A stretch of 64,000 nt of DNA from WTFV01 sp965200895 (GTDB taxonomy: Bacteria; Acidobacteriota; Vicinamibacteria; Vicinamibacterales; UBA8438): NCBI GenBank assembly GCA_965200895.1, contig CBDAVM010000002.1, positions 1-64,000 of the forward strand. Reading direction: 5' to 3'. Position 1 is the first letter of the stretch, and each line of letters begins with the position of its first letter. Shown here one piece after another: positions 14,936-24,792 of the stretch. Position numbers and translations under genes: made by a program. Below the pieces are notes generated by a model. The model was not told the origin of the DNA. It made no database searches and saw nothing but the letters and a program-made list of their open reading frames with translations.

Positions 14936-17632
14936 TCACCGGCGGACGCGCGCGAGGACGCCGTGCAGGTAGTTGAACTCGATGCGGGTCGGCTCGGCAG
15001 GGATCGGAATCTGAATCTCGACCTCCGGCCGGTCGATCAGGATTCGCCGGACCAGCGGATCGTGGCCGCGGAACTCCAGGCGAACGGGAACCTCCGCCCG
15101 GAAGCCGGGCGGCACGTCCTCCTGCCGCACGGTGCCGTGCAGTACGAACGGCTCTCGGGCGTCGCGTAGCGGCGATACATCGAGGTCCGGACGGTACGTC
15201 GGCACGTCGATGCCGTAGACCCACTGGTCGAAGAACCAGTCCATCGGCTCGCCGAAGGCCTCCGTCACCGCCGCCTCGAACGAACGCGTGCTCGCGACCC
15301 GGCCCACGTGATCACGCATGAACCCGCGCATCAGGTCGCGGAAGCGCCGGTCATCGCCGGTATCGAGGTCCATCAGCAGCATGCGGAGCATGTGCAGGAT
15401 GAACGCGCCCTTCTCGTAGACCAGCAGGCGGTAGTCGAACGGCGTGTCGGTGGTGCGCAGCCGGAAGCCGACCACCAGCGGTCCCGATTCGTGGCCGTCG
15501 CTTTCGCGTATCACCTCGGGCCGGAAGCCGTAGCGCTTGCCGTACGCCTGGCCCACGTTGACCTCGCCGAGGGCGTCCAGACGCCACGCGTCGAGCATGT
15601 CCCGGAACTGATCCTCCTCGCCGAGTCCGGCCAGCACGTAGAGTGCGGCCGAGTAGTTGGCGAAACCCTCCGGGATCCACTGGTCGCGGTAGGTTTCCCA
15701 GTCCGCGCCGGCGCCCCACCACTGGTGGGCGACCTCGTGCGCGCGGAACAGCTCCGACTCGCCGGTGTGCAGCGCGCCGAACGCGTAGAAGGTCAGCAGC
15801 ACGAGTCCGGGAAACGCCTGTCCGCCGGTCGTCCGGGTCTCGGTGACCAGCAGCGAGTCGAACGGATAGGGCCCGAAGTAGTCGATGTAGGTGCGCAGCG
15901 ATCCCACCAGGTCGTCGAGGGTCTTCTGGCGGTTGCCGGGCGCGAAGCCGAGGTGGTTGCGGTCGGCGTAGACGGCGATGGGCGGCAGGTCGTCGTGCGT
16001 CACCTCGTCCACCTCGAACCGCCCCATGTGGAACGACATCGTGCCCCGGACCGGCCGGTTGGTCACCCAGCGCATGATGCGCGTGTCGTCCTCGACCCGT
16101 TCGTCCATCAACCTGCCGCCGCTCGCGATTCGAAATCGCTCGGGCACGCGGAACGTCAGGTCGAAGCGCCGCAGCCGGTTGTCCGGATGCCGCGGGATCC
16201 ACAGGCCGGTGTCCTTCAGCACGTACCCGGATGCGTCGCGCAGCCGCTCGATCAGTTCCGCTTCGTAGGCGATCTCCAGGACGAAGCGCTCGCCGGCGGC
16301 GACCGGACGCGGCAGCAGCACGGTCAGCCACGGGTCGTGCAGGTCCTCGGAGAAGCGCCGGTCGTGGGTCGCCTGCACGTAGTGGACCTGCTCGCCGGCG
16401 ATGGGGGTCGACTCGTCGGGGCCGGGCGGCTCGTCGGCATCGTCCGGTTCGCGCGGGGCCACCAGCGACGGCGGCGCACGGTCCGGGGCGAGCAGCGCCA
16501 CGCGCGTCGCGTCGTCGACTTCCGGCGGCAGGTCGGTCCGCCAGCGCACGTCGGTGACGTCGGCGAAGGGCGAGATGCTCAGCCGCAGCGCGGCCAGCGG
16601 CAGCAGCGGCTCCATCACCAGCGCCACGCTCGCCCGCGCGTCGCCGTTGCCCTCGATGGCGATGTCGACGTCGGTCCGCGAGACCTGCACCCGCGGGCGC
16701 CAGCGCTCCTCGTCGGGGAGGAGATAGCGCGGGGACAGGCCGTAGTCGCGGAAGCTCCACTCGTCGTCATCGCGCTCGGCTTCCGGATCGATGGGGCCTT
16801 CCAGTCGCGGATCGCGGGGGAAGCGGCCCAGGGTCGGCTCGACGGTCGCCGGCTCGAACTCGTCGAGCGCGTGAAAACCCATCCAGACGTCGAGCAGCTT
16901 GCGGCGCCGATCGAACTTGCCGATCGCGACCTCCTCCCGGTCGCGGGGCTCGATCTCGATCGAGAACCAGTCGTGCTCGCGGCCGTCGATCTCGGCGAAG
17001 AAGTAGGAGCGGTCGGCGGACGCGAGCCCCGACGCGGCGCGCCAGAGGTCGAACGCGACGCGGGCGTCGGGGTTCCGCAGCCGGTCTTCGAGCAGCGCCT
17101 CCCGGCGGTCCTCGAGCAGGTCGGCCGCCCGCCCCTGCTGCCGCCGGGCCCGGCGGCCTCCGCCGGACGCCGGCGCGTCGGTCACCAGCGCGCGCAGCCG
17201 TTCGTCGAGGTCGCCGGTGAACCAGAAGACGAACCGCTCGAACTCCTCCTCCAGGAAGTCCTCGTCGATGAGCTTCCGCAACTGCTGGTGCTCCACGCCG
17301 TCCGGTGGCCAGGCGCGTATCGTTCCGCGCCCGAGAAACACCGCGACCCGGGAACGCCCGCCTGCCGGCGGGGTCAGGTAGAGGTCGCCGCGCTCGATCT
17401 CGAACTCGAAGCGGTCGATCCACAACCGCCCCCCGCGGATGTGGCCGGCCGGCGCCGGCGCGGCTTCGCGTACCTCGTCGTACAGCGGTGGAGGGCCGAG
17501 CCCCGGTTCGTCGTCGTCGGCGGACGCGCGGTCCGCACCGACCGACGCGCCGGCCAACACGGCCAGAACGGCGACGGTCGCGCGCCGGGCAGGCGGCCGC
17601 ACTGCGGGAGGCCACGGGTTCGTACTGGGCAT
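14936..17632 (-). CDS. Secreted M1-family (gluzincin) metallopeptidase
   Basis: The 898-residue protein begins with a basic stretch and a hydrophobic export signal (about residues 18-38). The catalytic site near residue 630 reads HEVAHQWWG, followed by WIPEGFANYS, which gives the third zinc ligand (Glu) of the HExxH-x18-E signature of M1 aminopeptidases. The 550 residues before the site form long beta-rich regions with many acidic residues, longer than in a minimal M1 enzyme. It probably acts in the periplasm or outside the cell. It sits between the TonB receptor and the radical SAM gene on the same strand, so it could release peptide or heme cargo for uptake. Confidence 0.87.
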   Translation of the reverse strand: MPSTNPWPPAVRPPARRATVAVLAVLAGASVGADRASADDDEPGLGPPPLYDEVREAAPAPAGHIRGGRLWIDRFEFEIERGDLYLTPPAGGRSRVAVFLGRGTIRAWPPDGVEHQQLRKLIDEDFLEEEFERFVFWFTGDLDERLRALVTDAPASGGGRRARRQQGRAADLLEDRREALLEDRLRNPDARVAFDLWRAASGLASADRSYFFAEIDGREHDWFSIEIEPRDREEVAIGKFDRRRKLLDVWMGFHALDEFEPATVEPTLGRFPRDPRLEGPIDPEAERDDDEWSFRDYGLSPRYLLPDEERWRPRVQVSRTDVDIAIEGNGDARASVALVMEPLLPLAALRLSISPFADVTDVRWRTDLPPEVDDATRVALLAPDRAPPSLVAPREPDDADEPPGPDESTPIAGEQVHYVQATHDRRFSEDLHDPWLTVLLPRPVAAGERFVLEIAYEAELIERLRDASGYVLKDTGLWIPRHPDNRLRRFDLTFRVPERFRIASGGRLMDERVEDDTRIMRWVTNRPVRGTMSFHMGRFEVDEVTHDDLPPIAVYADRNHLGFAPGNRQKTLDDLVGSLRTYIDYFGPYPFDSLLVTETRTTGGQAFPGLVLLTFYAFGALHTGESELFRAHEVAHQWWGAGADWETYRDQWIPEGFANYSAALYVLAGLGEEDQFRDMLDAWRLDALGEVNVGQAYGKRYGFRPEVIRESDGHESGPLVVGFRLRTTDTPFDYRLLVYEKGAFILHMLRMLLMDLDTGDDRRFRDLMRGFMRDHVGRVASTRSFEAAVTEAFGEPMDWFFDQWVYGIDVPTYRPDLDVSPLRDAREPFVLHGTVRQEDVPPGFRAEVPVRLEFRGHDPLVRRILIDRPEVEIQIPIPAEPTRIEFNYLHGVLARVRR

Positions 17633-17764
17633 GGCGCCATTATCGCTTAGCCGCCTGCCGCGAGTCCCGGAACCGACACCGGCCCCCCGCGGACGCGCGG
17701 GCGCCCCGGCGGTCCGCGTCGCGTTCGCGCCGGTCCGCCCCTGTCGGTGCGGGCGCCCCGGCGC

Positions 17765-20071
17765 CTACCAGTCGTAGCCGAGGGAGCCGACGACGCTCCG
17801 CCCGGGGCTGGAGTAGCGGTCGATCACCGGGTCGTCCGCCGGCCGGCCGCGCACGTTCCACCACGCGAAGTGCTTCGTGTCGGTGAGGTTGAGCACGCCG
17901 AAGCGGAGCGTGAGCGAGCGGGCCGAGAAGAAGCCGGTCAGATCGACGACGGCGTGGCCGGGCGGGGCGAACCAGTCCTCGTCGTAGCGGCCGCCGGCCG
18001 ACTCGACCAGCCGCACGGACACCTCGCTGCCCCAGCGGCCGGACGCCGGCGCATGGCGCAGGCCGACGACGCCCTCGTTGGGCGCCACCGAGCCGAGCGG
18101 CGTGCTGTCGGCGATCGCTGCGCCGGTGGCGCCCGGCAGGATCTCCACGCCCTCGATACGCGCGTAGGCGCCGCGCAGCACGACGCTGGCGCTCAGGTAG
18201 GCCTCGGCGCGCAGCTCGACGCCGGCGATCCGCGCCGCGTCGAGGTTGCGGTTCTGGAACTCCAGCAGCCGCGTAGCCGGGTTCTGCCCCAGCGTTTGCA
18301 GCTCGATGAACCCGTCGTACCAGTTGGCGAAGACCGTCGCCCCGAGGCTCGCGCGGTCGAGGGCGGCGCGCAGGCCCACCTCCAGGTTGTCGCTGCGCTC
18401 GGCGCGCAGGTCGGGGTTCGGCAGCGCCGTGTAGCCGGCGGCCAGGCTCGTGAAGCCGGCGTTGACGGCGTTGTAGGGCGGGGCGCGGAACCCGGCGGCG
18501 TACTGCCCGTGCACGGTCAGCGTGTCGTTCAGGCGCACTGCCGCGCCCACCTTGGGGGAGACCGCGGCGTCGGCGAAGTCGACCGCCTCCGGGTGGAGGC
18601 TGGCCAGGTAGACCGGGTCGTGCTGGTCGGCGTCGAGCGCGAAGCGGTCGTACCGCACGCCGGGCGCGAGCGTGAGGCGGCCGAGCAGGAACTCGGCCTG
18701 CAGGTACGCGCCGGTCTCGGTCACCGTGCTCCGCGGGAAGTACTTGCTCGGGAAGATCAGGTCCGTGGGGACCGGCGCGCCGCTGTGAGTGACGGTCTCG
18801 GTGCGGTCGCGCAGGTTGTCGAAGGCGTCGCGCGCCCAGCTCGCCCCGGCGGTCAGCAGCACCCCGTCGCGCGGCCCCGGCAGGTGCTCGCGGAGCTGCA
18901 CCCCGGCGCCGAGGCCGGTCTGCTCGTAGCGGAGCGCGCCGTGGCGCCGGGTCGGGACCAGGGCGCCGTCCACCAGGGTCCGCCGCCTGCGGTCGATGAC
19001 CTGCGCGGTGTCGTTCGTCTGGGCGTGCACCCGCCACGAGAGATGGTCGAGCCGGCGTCCGGCCAGCGCGTGGTCCAGCGAGACCCGCCGGCGGCGCTGC
19101 GTGTCGACGGCGTCCGAGTCCAGCGTGTCGTAGCGCAGGTCGCCCAGCGCCACCCGTATCCGGTCCGAGTACCACTCGGTGGCGACGCGCGTGTCGTAGG
19201 CCTCGGCCGCGGTGCGGAGCACGTTGCCGGGCGTCGGCGTCACGACCAGCTTGGCCAGCAGTTGCGAGCCCGCCACATCCTGCGGATTGGGCGCCGTGCG
19301 GGTGTGGTCCGCGGTCTCCACCGTCCCCCGGTTGCCGATCGCGCGGCCCCGGTCGGCGCTGGCGAAGAGCGATCCGGCGAGCCGCTCGCCGCCCGCCGCC
19401 AGCGAGACCGTACCGCTCAGCGCGTCCGCGCGACCGTCCCAGGCGGTCTTGGCGCCAAGGTGGAAGCGCCGCCCGCGCAGGTAGTCGTCCGGGTCCTTGG
19501 TGAACAGCGACACGACGCCGCCCATCGCGTCGCTGCCGTAGAGCGCCGAGCTGGCGCTGCGCACGATCTCCACCGACTGGAGCGCATCGACGTCGAGCCC
19601 CGCCCGGTGGGCGGAGAAGGGGCCGAACTCGAACTGCTCGGCGGTCTGCACGCCGTCCACCTGCGTCAGCACGCGGTTGCCGCCGATGCCGCGGATGTTG
19701 AAGCCGTTGAGTCCGAGCCGCGTCACGCTGTTCTCGACGTAGACGCCCGGCTCGTACTTGACGAGGTCGGCGAAGTCCTGGACCAGACGCTCCGCGATGG
19801 CCTCGTCATCGATGACCGAGACCATGCCGGGGGTGTCCTGCACCGGCGCCGGCCGCAGCGTCGCGGTGACGGTCACCGCATCGAGGAAGGTCAGCGATTC
19901 CCCGTCGGACCGTTCATCCGGTCCACCCGGATCGGTCCGTTCATCCGGGTCGGCCGTCGGCGGAACGGCTTGCTGGCGGCCGGGCGCGTCGTCCTGGGCG
20001 CGGGCGGGCGAGCCGCCGAACACCGACACGAGCGCCGCCGCCAGCAGGAGGATGGCGCGACTGTGGGACAT
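17765..20071 (-). CDS. TonB-dependent outer-membrane receptor
   Basis: The 768-residue protein starts MSHSRAILLLAAALVS with cleavage expected after SPARA; a start at 20080 would add three residues. The plug domain is clear: VTVTATLRPAPVQDTPGMVSVID, then GLNGFNIRGIGGNRVLTQVDGV and SVEIVRSASSALYGSDAMGGVV. About 22 beta strands follow, including GYAAGFRAPPYNAVNAG-type signatures, ending in GSLGYDW with a terminal aromatic. Plug layout resembles heme/hemoglobin and siderophore receptors. The substrate is not readable. It is preceded by the Kelch/PQQ gene (94-base gap) and a palindrome like a Fur box further upstream, consistent with iron control. Confidence 0.92.
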   Translation of the reverse strand: MSHSRAILLLAAALVSVFGGSPARAQDDAPGRQQAVPPTADPDERTDPGGPDERSDGESLTFLDAVTVTATLRPAPVQDTPGMVSVIDDEAIAERLVQDFADLVKYEPGVYVENSVTRLGLNGFNIRGIGGNRVLTQVDGVQTAEQFEFGPFSAHRAGLDVDALQSVEIVRSASSALYGSDAMGGVVSLFTKDPDDYLRGRRFHLGAKTAWDGRADALSGTVSLAAGGERLAGSLFASADRGRAIGNRGTVETADHTRTAPNPQDVAGSQLLAKLVVTPTPGNVLRTAAEAYDTRVATEWYSDRIRVALGDLRYDTLDSDAVDTQRRRRVSLDHALAGRRLDHLSWRVHAQTNDTAQVIDRRRRTLVDGALVPTRRHGALRYEQTGLGAGVQLREHLPGPRDGVLLTAGASWARDAFDNLRDRTETVTHSGAPVPTDLIFPSKYFPRSTVTETGAYLQAEFLLGRLTLAPGVRYDRFALDADQHDPVYLASLHPEAVDFADAAVSPKVGAAVRLNDTLTVHGQYAAGFRAPPYNAVNAGFTSLAAGYTALPNPDLRAERSDNLEVGLRAALDRASLGATVFANWYDGFIELQTLGQNPATRLLEFQNRNLDAARIAGVELRAEAYLSASVVLRGAYARIEGVEILPGATGAAIADSTPLGSVAPNEGVVGLRHAPASGRWGSEVSVRLVESAGGRYDEDWFAPPGHAVVDLTGFFSARSLTLRFGVLNLTDTKHFAWWNVRGRPADDPVIDRYSSPGRSVVGSLGYDW

Positions 20072-20165
20072 GGGGCGCATGGGTGCGTGAATCACCCATT
20101 GTTCCACGGGCGCCCGACGATGCGCCACGAGGCGCGCAGTACCTGCGCAGAGCCGGCTGTCGCGT

Positions 20166-22373
20166 CTACTCCGCGGCGCGGCCGACGCGAATCACCTCGG
20201 CGCCGGCGCGGATGACGATGGCGTCGTCCACCGCGGCGAACCCGGTCACCGGCGCATCGACCGACAGGTGGTTCGTGGCCGCCACCTCGGGCGCCTCCGC
20301 CGAGGCGCGCAGCACCTGCGTGACGCCTTCGGTCGTGAAGAAGTAGACCAGATCCTCGTGGCCGAGCGGCGTCGCCCAGATGGATGCGGGCAGGCGATGG
20401 GTCCAGCGGACGGCGCCCGACGCCGGCGCCAGGCAGCGGGCGGCCCCGGCCGGATTCACCTGGTAGACGCAGTCGCGGTAGAGGAAGGGCGAGGCGAAGT
20501 TCGATCCGGATCCGGCCGTCCACGCCACGTCATCGGGACCCAGCGCCCCGCCGGGGCCCCGGCGCAGGGCGAGGTTGGCCCGGACGGCCATGCCGCCGAC
20601 GAGGACGAGGTCCTCGGTGACCGTGGGCGAGGGGACGTGGTTGCCCCGCAGGTCCTCGAAGAACCAGAGCCGCTCGCCGGTGTCCGCGGCGAAGCCCTCG
20701 ATGCGTCCGGATGCGCTGACGACGATCTCCTTCCCGCCCGGCGCGAGCACCGGCGTGCTCCAGGCGACGCCCGGCTCGCGGTCCGTCTTCCAGCGCGTCT
20801 CGCCCGTGGCCGGGTCGACGGCCAGCAGATAGGAATAGGTGCGGCGCGTGAGCAGCACCACCACGGCGTCGTCGGTGAGCAGGACCGAGTTGCCCACCCC
20901 GTGGTTGCCGCCGACCGTCCCGTACTCGGCGCCCAGCCTGCGATGCCAGACGGTCCGGCCGTCGTGGGTCAGGGCCAGCAGGTCGCCGCTGTCGAAGAAG
21001 GCATAGAGCCGTTCGGCGTCGACGGCCGGCGTCGGCGCGCCCTTCGACACGTAGTCGTTCCACTCGAACGCCTCGGCGGCGTCGAACGTCCGCCGCCACT
21101 GTTCGACGCCGTCTGCGAGACGGACCGCGGTGAGGAAGAGGGTCTCCTTGCTGGCGCCCTCGAGCGAGGTGAGGAACACCGTGTCGTCCCAGATCACGGG
21201 ACTCGACTGGCCGAAGCCCGGCGTCGTGATCCGCCACGTGACGCTGTCGTCGGACCAGGTCAGCGGCAGGCGGGCGGCCCGGCTGACGTTGTGGTCCCGG
21301 CCGCCGAGGAAGCCCGGCCAGCGTGAGACGCCCCGCCGCGGCGCCGCGGCGCCGGCCGGCGCATCTGCGTCGCCGGTGGAGACGACTTCGATCGTGGCGA
21401 GATGTCCGGCAAGCCACGATCCCCCGACGGCCAGCAGCCCGTCGCCGAACGGCGCGAGCCGGTGCATGAAGCGTCGGTCGGCGAGGGTCGTCACATGCTC
21501 CCAGGCCTCGGCCCCGGCGCCGAGACTGTGGACCCTGCCGTCCGCCTGGCTCATGAACACGCGGTCACGGCGGCTCGCGGCGGCCACCCCGAACCCCTGC
21601 AGGCTGCCGGCGCGCGGCAGGTCCGGGCCGCGCGACCACGCGCCGGTCGCGATGTCGAGAACGTCGACCCGCAGCAGCGGCCCCCGGTCCGGCGTCAGTC
21701 CACCGAGGGCGTAGATGCGGCCGGCGGCGATTCCCGCGGCGAGCGCCCGCCGCTCGAACGGGGCGGGGATCGCCCGCCACGCGGCGGCGTCGTCGAGGTC
21801 GAGGGCCAGCACCGTGTCGGCCCAGACGGCATCCTCGTCCGGGCCGCGCAGCTCCCAGCCGCCGACGACGTACAGCACGCCGCCCGCCGCCACCGCGTCG
21901 TGCGACGACCGTCCCGCCGGCAGATCCGGTAGCGGTTCCCAGCGATCCTCCGCGATGACGTAGCGTGCGGCGGAACGGCTCGAACGGAGCACCTCCGGCT
22001 CCGCGGTCGTGGGATTGGTGGCCGTCATCCCGCCGACGCGGTATATCGCGTCGCCGTCGGAGACCAGGGCCGCGCCCTGCAGCAGCGGCCCCCGGGCGAG
22101 CTCCTCCCATGTCCGGCCCGGTTCGAGCACGAGCCGACGGAACCCGGGGCTGATGTTCTCGATGGAATGCGCGTGCGTGCGGCCGACGTGACCGCCGTAG
22201 ACGTACAGCGCGCCGTCGTGGGTGACCGCCCCGAAGCTGGCGACGGCGTCGATCAGGTCCGGCGGGCGCCATGTCTCGGCGGCGCCGTCCTGCGCAGCCG
22301 CCGGACCGGGCGAGAGCGGGGCCAGGGCCAGTGCGAACCCGGTCAGCAGAAGTGACGGAGCGGAACGAGTCAT
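20166..22373 (-). CDS. Secreted double beta-propeller protein (Kelch repeats plus PQQ-type repeats)
   Basis: The ATG at 22373 has GGGAGG six bases upstream and opens a signal peptide ending SPGPAAA. The first half of this 735-residue protein is Kelch-like, with repeated GALYVYGG, DAIYRVGG, LYVVGGWE, RIYALGG and LLAVGGSW. The second half is a PQQ/Trp-docking propeller: WRITTPGFGQSSPVIWDDTVFL, GETRWKTDREPGVAWSTPVL and GERLWFFEDLRGNHVPSPTV. Eight-bladed PQQ-like domains also serve as binding scaffolds without cofactor. Two propellers in one chain suggest a periplasmic binding or assembly role. It leads the run with the TonB receptor. Confidence 0.85.
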   Translation of the reverse strand: MTRSAPSLLLTGFALALAPLSPGPAAAQDGAAETWRPPDLIDAVASFGAVTHDGALYVYGGHVGRTHAHSIENISPGFRRLVLEPGRTWEELARGPLLQGAALVSDGDAIYRVGGMTATNPTTAEPEVLRSSRSAARYVIAEDRWEPLPDLPAGRSSHDAVAAGGVLYVVGGWELRGPDEDAVWADTVLALDLDDAAAWRAIPAPFERRALAAGIAAGRIYALGGLTPDRGPLLRVDVLDIATGAWSRGPDLPRAGSLQGFGVAAASRRDRVFMSQADGRVHSLGAGAEAWEHVTTLADRRFMHRLAPFGDGLLAVGGSWLAGHLATIEVVSTGDADAPAGAAAPRRGVSRWPGFLGGRDHNVSRAARLPLTWSDDSVTWRITTPGFGQSSPVIWDDTVFLTSLEGASKETLFLTAVRLADGVEQWRRTFDAAEAFEWNDYVSKGAPTPAVDAERLYAFFDSGDLLALTHDGRTVWHRRLGAEYGTVGGNHGVGNSVLLTDDAVVVLLTRRTYSYLLAVDPATGETRWKTDREPGVAWSTPVLAPGGKEIVVSASGRIEGFAADTGERLWFFEDLRGNHVPSPTVTEDLVLVGGMAVRANLALRRGPGGALGPDDVAWTAGSGSNFASPFLYRDCVYQVNPAGAARCLAPASGAVRWTHRLPASIWATPLGHEDLVYFFTTEGVTQVLRASAEAPEVAATNHLSVDAPVTGFAAVDDAIVIRAGAEVIRVGRAAE

Positions 22374-22407
22374 CGGCGCCTCCCGTTGCATGTCACGACG
22401 AAGACAG

Positions 22408-22422
22408 TGAGATTGAGTCTCA
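22408..22422 (-). promoter_or_regulatory. Fur-box-like 15-bp palindrome
   Basis: TGAGATTGAGTCTCA is a 7-1-7 palindrome with one mismatch between arms, 35 bases upstream of the Kelch/PQQ start codon. Fur-family operators have the same 7-1-7 build, with related sequences in TGAGA-containing variants. Placed before a run containing a TonB receptor and a heme-type radical SAM gene, it is a good candidate iron-response operator. A second inverted repeat (CCGGGT, 9-base spacer, ACCCGG, 22431-22451) lies just upstream. Confidence 0.45.
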
Positions 22423-22451
22423 GTAGCGATCCGGGTTAACTGTATACCCGG

Positions 22452-22843
22452 CGGTCCGATCGATCAAGCGGGACCGGGAAGCCGTAGCGGAATCCGCGAG
22501 CCCGTTGCGTTCTGCAGAGTTCTGCAGCGCATGCTCCTGGTCGTCACCGACCGCAGGCGCTGCGCCGCTGACCACTGGCGGCGTGGCGGGTAACGGACTT
22601 CTCGCCGGCGACGGACGCGCCACCGTCGACGACCTCGAGCGCTTCCTCTCGCGGCTGCGACCGGCGTAGTGCGGCGCAGGCCGGTTTCCGCGCCGGCGGG
22701 CATACCCGCCGCGGCGGAGCGCCCGTCACGACCTGGCCCGCGGGCGAGGATGCGGGCGCCGGGGGACGGGGGATGCCGGGCGCGGCGGCTTCGTCTCCCC
22801 GTTGCGCGTCACGACGGGCGTCGCCTACACTCGCCACGGGAAA
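22452..22843. other. Intergenic stretch without a convincing gene
   Basis: Together with the palindromes at 22408-22451, this makes about 470 bases between the divergent Kelch/PQQ and DUF3311 genes. A short plus-strand stretch ending near 22668 (DDLERFLSRLRPA then stop) looks like the end of a coding sequence, but it has no recognisable start or family. It may be a gene remnant. No promoter for the DUF3311 gene was recognised. Confidence 0.4.
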
Positions 22844-23101
22844 ATGCGAAACTGCCTGCTCGCCGCCGCGGTCCTCGTCCTCTACCTGCTGCACCAGGAC
22901 TTCTGGTTCTGGAACGCGGCGCGGCCGCTGGTCTTCGGGTTTCTCCCGGTCGGCCTCTTCTACCACGCCGCCTATTCGCTGGCGGTCGCGGGGCTGATGT
23001 GGGCGCTCGTGCGCTTCGCCTGGCCGGCGCACCTCGAGGCGGACGCGGAATCGTCGGGAAGAGCCGTCGATTCTCCGGCCGGGCCGGGAGAGCGCACGTG
23101 A
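22844..23101 (+). CDS. DUF3311 small membrane protein (transporter partner)
   Basis: The 85-residue protein has two hydrophobic spans (LLAAAVLVLYLLHQDFWFWN and a second around residues 28-55) and the DUF3311 pattern HQDFWFWN followed by FGFLPVGLFYHAAYSL. DUF3311 proteins are almost always encoded directly before an SSS-family sodium/solute symporter and are thought to assist it. Here the stop codon overlaps the GTG start of that symporter (GTGA). The ATG at 22844 is chosen over an in-frame one at 22802 because the domain begins there. Confidence 0.85.
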   Translation: MRNCLLAAAVLVLYLLHQDFWFWNAARPLVFGFLPVGLFYHAAYSLAVAGLMWALVRFAWPAHLEADAESSGRAVDSPAGPGERT

Positions 23102-24738
23102 TCCCCGCGGTCGTCGTCTTCGTCTATCTGGGCGTCGTCCTCTACATCGGCATCTTCGCCTTCCGCCGCGCCGGTGGCCGCGAGCAGGCGGAAGGCTACT
23201 TCCTCGCCGACCGCTCGCTCGGGCAGTACGTCTTCCTGCTGTCGCTCTTCGGCACGAACATGACGGCGTTCACCATCCTCGGCTCGGCGGGGCACGCCTT
23301 CGCCAACGGCGTGGTGACCTACGGCCTGATGGGCTCGTCCTCGGCGCTCGTGATTCCCCTGACGCTGTACCTGTTCGGCACGCGGGTCTGGGCGCTCGGC
23401 AAGCGGTTCGGCTTCATGACCCCGGTGCAGATGTACCGCGACCGCTGGGAGTGCGGGCACATCGGCACCGCCATCTTCGCGGTCCAGGCGACGCTGCTCG
23501 TGCCCTACATCGTCATCGCGGTGATGGGCGGGGGGACGACGCTGAACGCCGTGAGCGGCGGGGCGGTGCCGTACTGGTTCGGCGGTCTGGTCGTGGCCGC
23601 CGTCGTGATGAGCTACGTCTTCTTCGGCGGCATGCGGGGGACGGCCTGGGTCAACACGTTCCAGACGGTGCTTTTCCTGACCTTCGGGGCGGCCGCCATC
23701 GTCTTCATCGGGGTGAGCATCGGCGGCTTTCCGCAGGCGATGGAACGGCTGGCCGATGCGCCGGAGACGGCTCGGCTGCTGACCCGCGAGCAGGTGTCGC
23801 CGCGGTTCTTCTTCAGCTACATGCTGATCCCGCTGTCGTCGATCATGTTCCCGCACATCTCCATCTTCTGCCTCACGGCGCGGCGGATGGGCCAGTTCCG
23901 GAAGACCGTCGTCTTCTATCCGCTCTGCATCCTGGCCATCTGGCTGCCGTGCACCTTCCTCGGGCTGGCGGCGAACGCCATGACCGACGTGCCGGGCATC
24001 GAATCGAAGCTGGAAGCGCGGGCCACGCTCGCCGCCGAGCGCGAGGCGCTGGCGCCGGCGGAGACGGCGGACCTGCAGCGCGCCGCGGCTGGCGACGACG
24101 TCATCATCCTGATGCTGGAGCACTACGCGCCACTCTGGCTGGCGGGACTGCTCGGCGCCGGGATCATGGCGGCGGTGATGGCCAGCGACTCGCAGATCCT
24201 GGCGCTGTCGACCATGTTCACCGAGGACGTATTCGCTTACTACGGCGGGAAGGCCCGCTTCGGATCGGCGGTGCAGGTGCAGACCGGGAGGCTGTTCGTC
24301 GTGCTGATTGCGCTCGTCGCGTACGTCATCGCGCTGCAGGCGCCGCCCGGCATCTTCGGCATCGCGGTCCAGTACGCGTTCTCGGGGTTCACGACACTGC
24401 TGCCGCTGCTGGTCGCGGCGCTCTTCTGGCGCGGCAGCACCAAGTGGGGCGCGCTGGCCGTGGTCGTCTGGACGGCGGCGACCATGACGGCGGTCGCGGT
24501 GCTGCAGGCCGTCGTGCCGGCCCCGCCGCCGGGGACCGTCGTCCCGGTCTGGACGCTGGCCGGCGTCGACGTGATCACCCGCACGCCGGGCGGGACGGAT
24601 GTTCTCGGCTACATGCCGGTGTTGCCGATGCTCATCGGATCGGCGCTGCTGATGGTCGTCGTGTCGAGGTTGACCCCGAAGCCGGCCGCGGCGACGCTGG
24701 CCCGCTACTTCCCGCCGGAGTCGCCGTCGCAGAACTGA
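23098..24738 (+). CDS. Sodium/solute symporter, SSS family
   Basis: The 546-residue protein has about thirteen hydrophobic spans. It carries SSS-family sequence such as YFLADRSLGQYVFLLSLFGTNMTAFTILGSAGHAF near the start and SYVFFGGMRGTAWVNTFQTVLF in the middle. The family couples solute uptake to the sodium gradient; the solute is unknown. The start is a GTG at 23098 inside the overlap with DUF3311, since the alignable sequence begins immediately (VIPAVVVFVYLGVV) and no ATG is available. The arrangement indicates one transport unit. Confidence 0.92.
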   Translation: MIPAVVVFVYLGVVLYIGIFAFRRAGGREQAEGYFLADRSLGQYVFLLSLFGTNMTAFTILGSAGHAFANGVVTYGLMGSSSALVIPLTLYLFGTRVWALGKRFGFMTPVQMYRDRWECGHIGTAIFAVQATLLVPYIVIAVMGGGTTLNAVSGGAVPYWFGGLVVAAVVMSYVFFGGMRGTAWVNTFQTVLFLTFGAAAIVFIGVSIGGFPQAMERLADAPETARLLTREQVSPRFFFSYMLIPLSSIMFPHISIFCLTARRMGQFRKTVVFYPLCILAIWLPCTFLGLAANAMTDVPGIESKLEARATLAAEREALAPAETADLQRAAAGDDVIILMLEHYAPLWLAGLLGAGIMAAVMASDSQILALSTMFTEDVFAYYGGKARFGSAVQVQTGRLFVVLIALVAYVIALQAPPGIFGIAVQYAFSGFTTLLPLLVAALFWRGSTKWGALAVVVWTAATMTAVAVLQAVVPAPPPGTVVPVWTLAGVDVITRTPGGTDVLGYMPVLPMLIGSALLMVVVSRLTPKPAAATLARYFPPESPSQN

Positions 24739-24792
24739 GGCGCAGCAGAGACCGATGCGCCACGTGGGCCTGGGCGGCCTCTACTGACGGTC

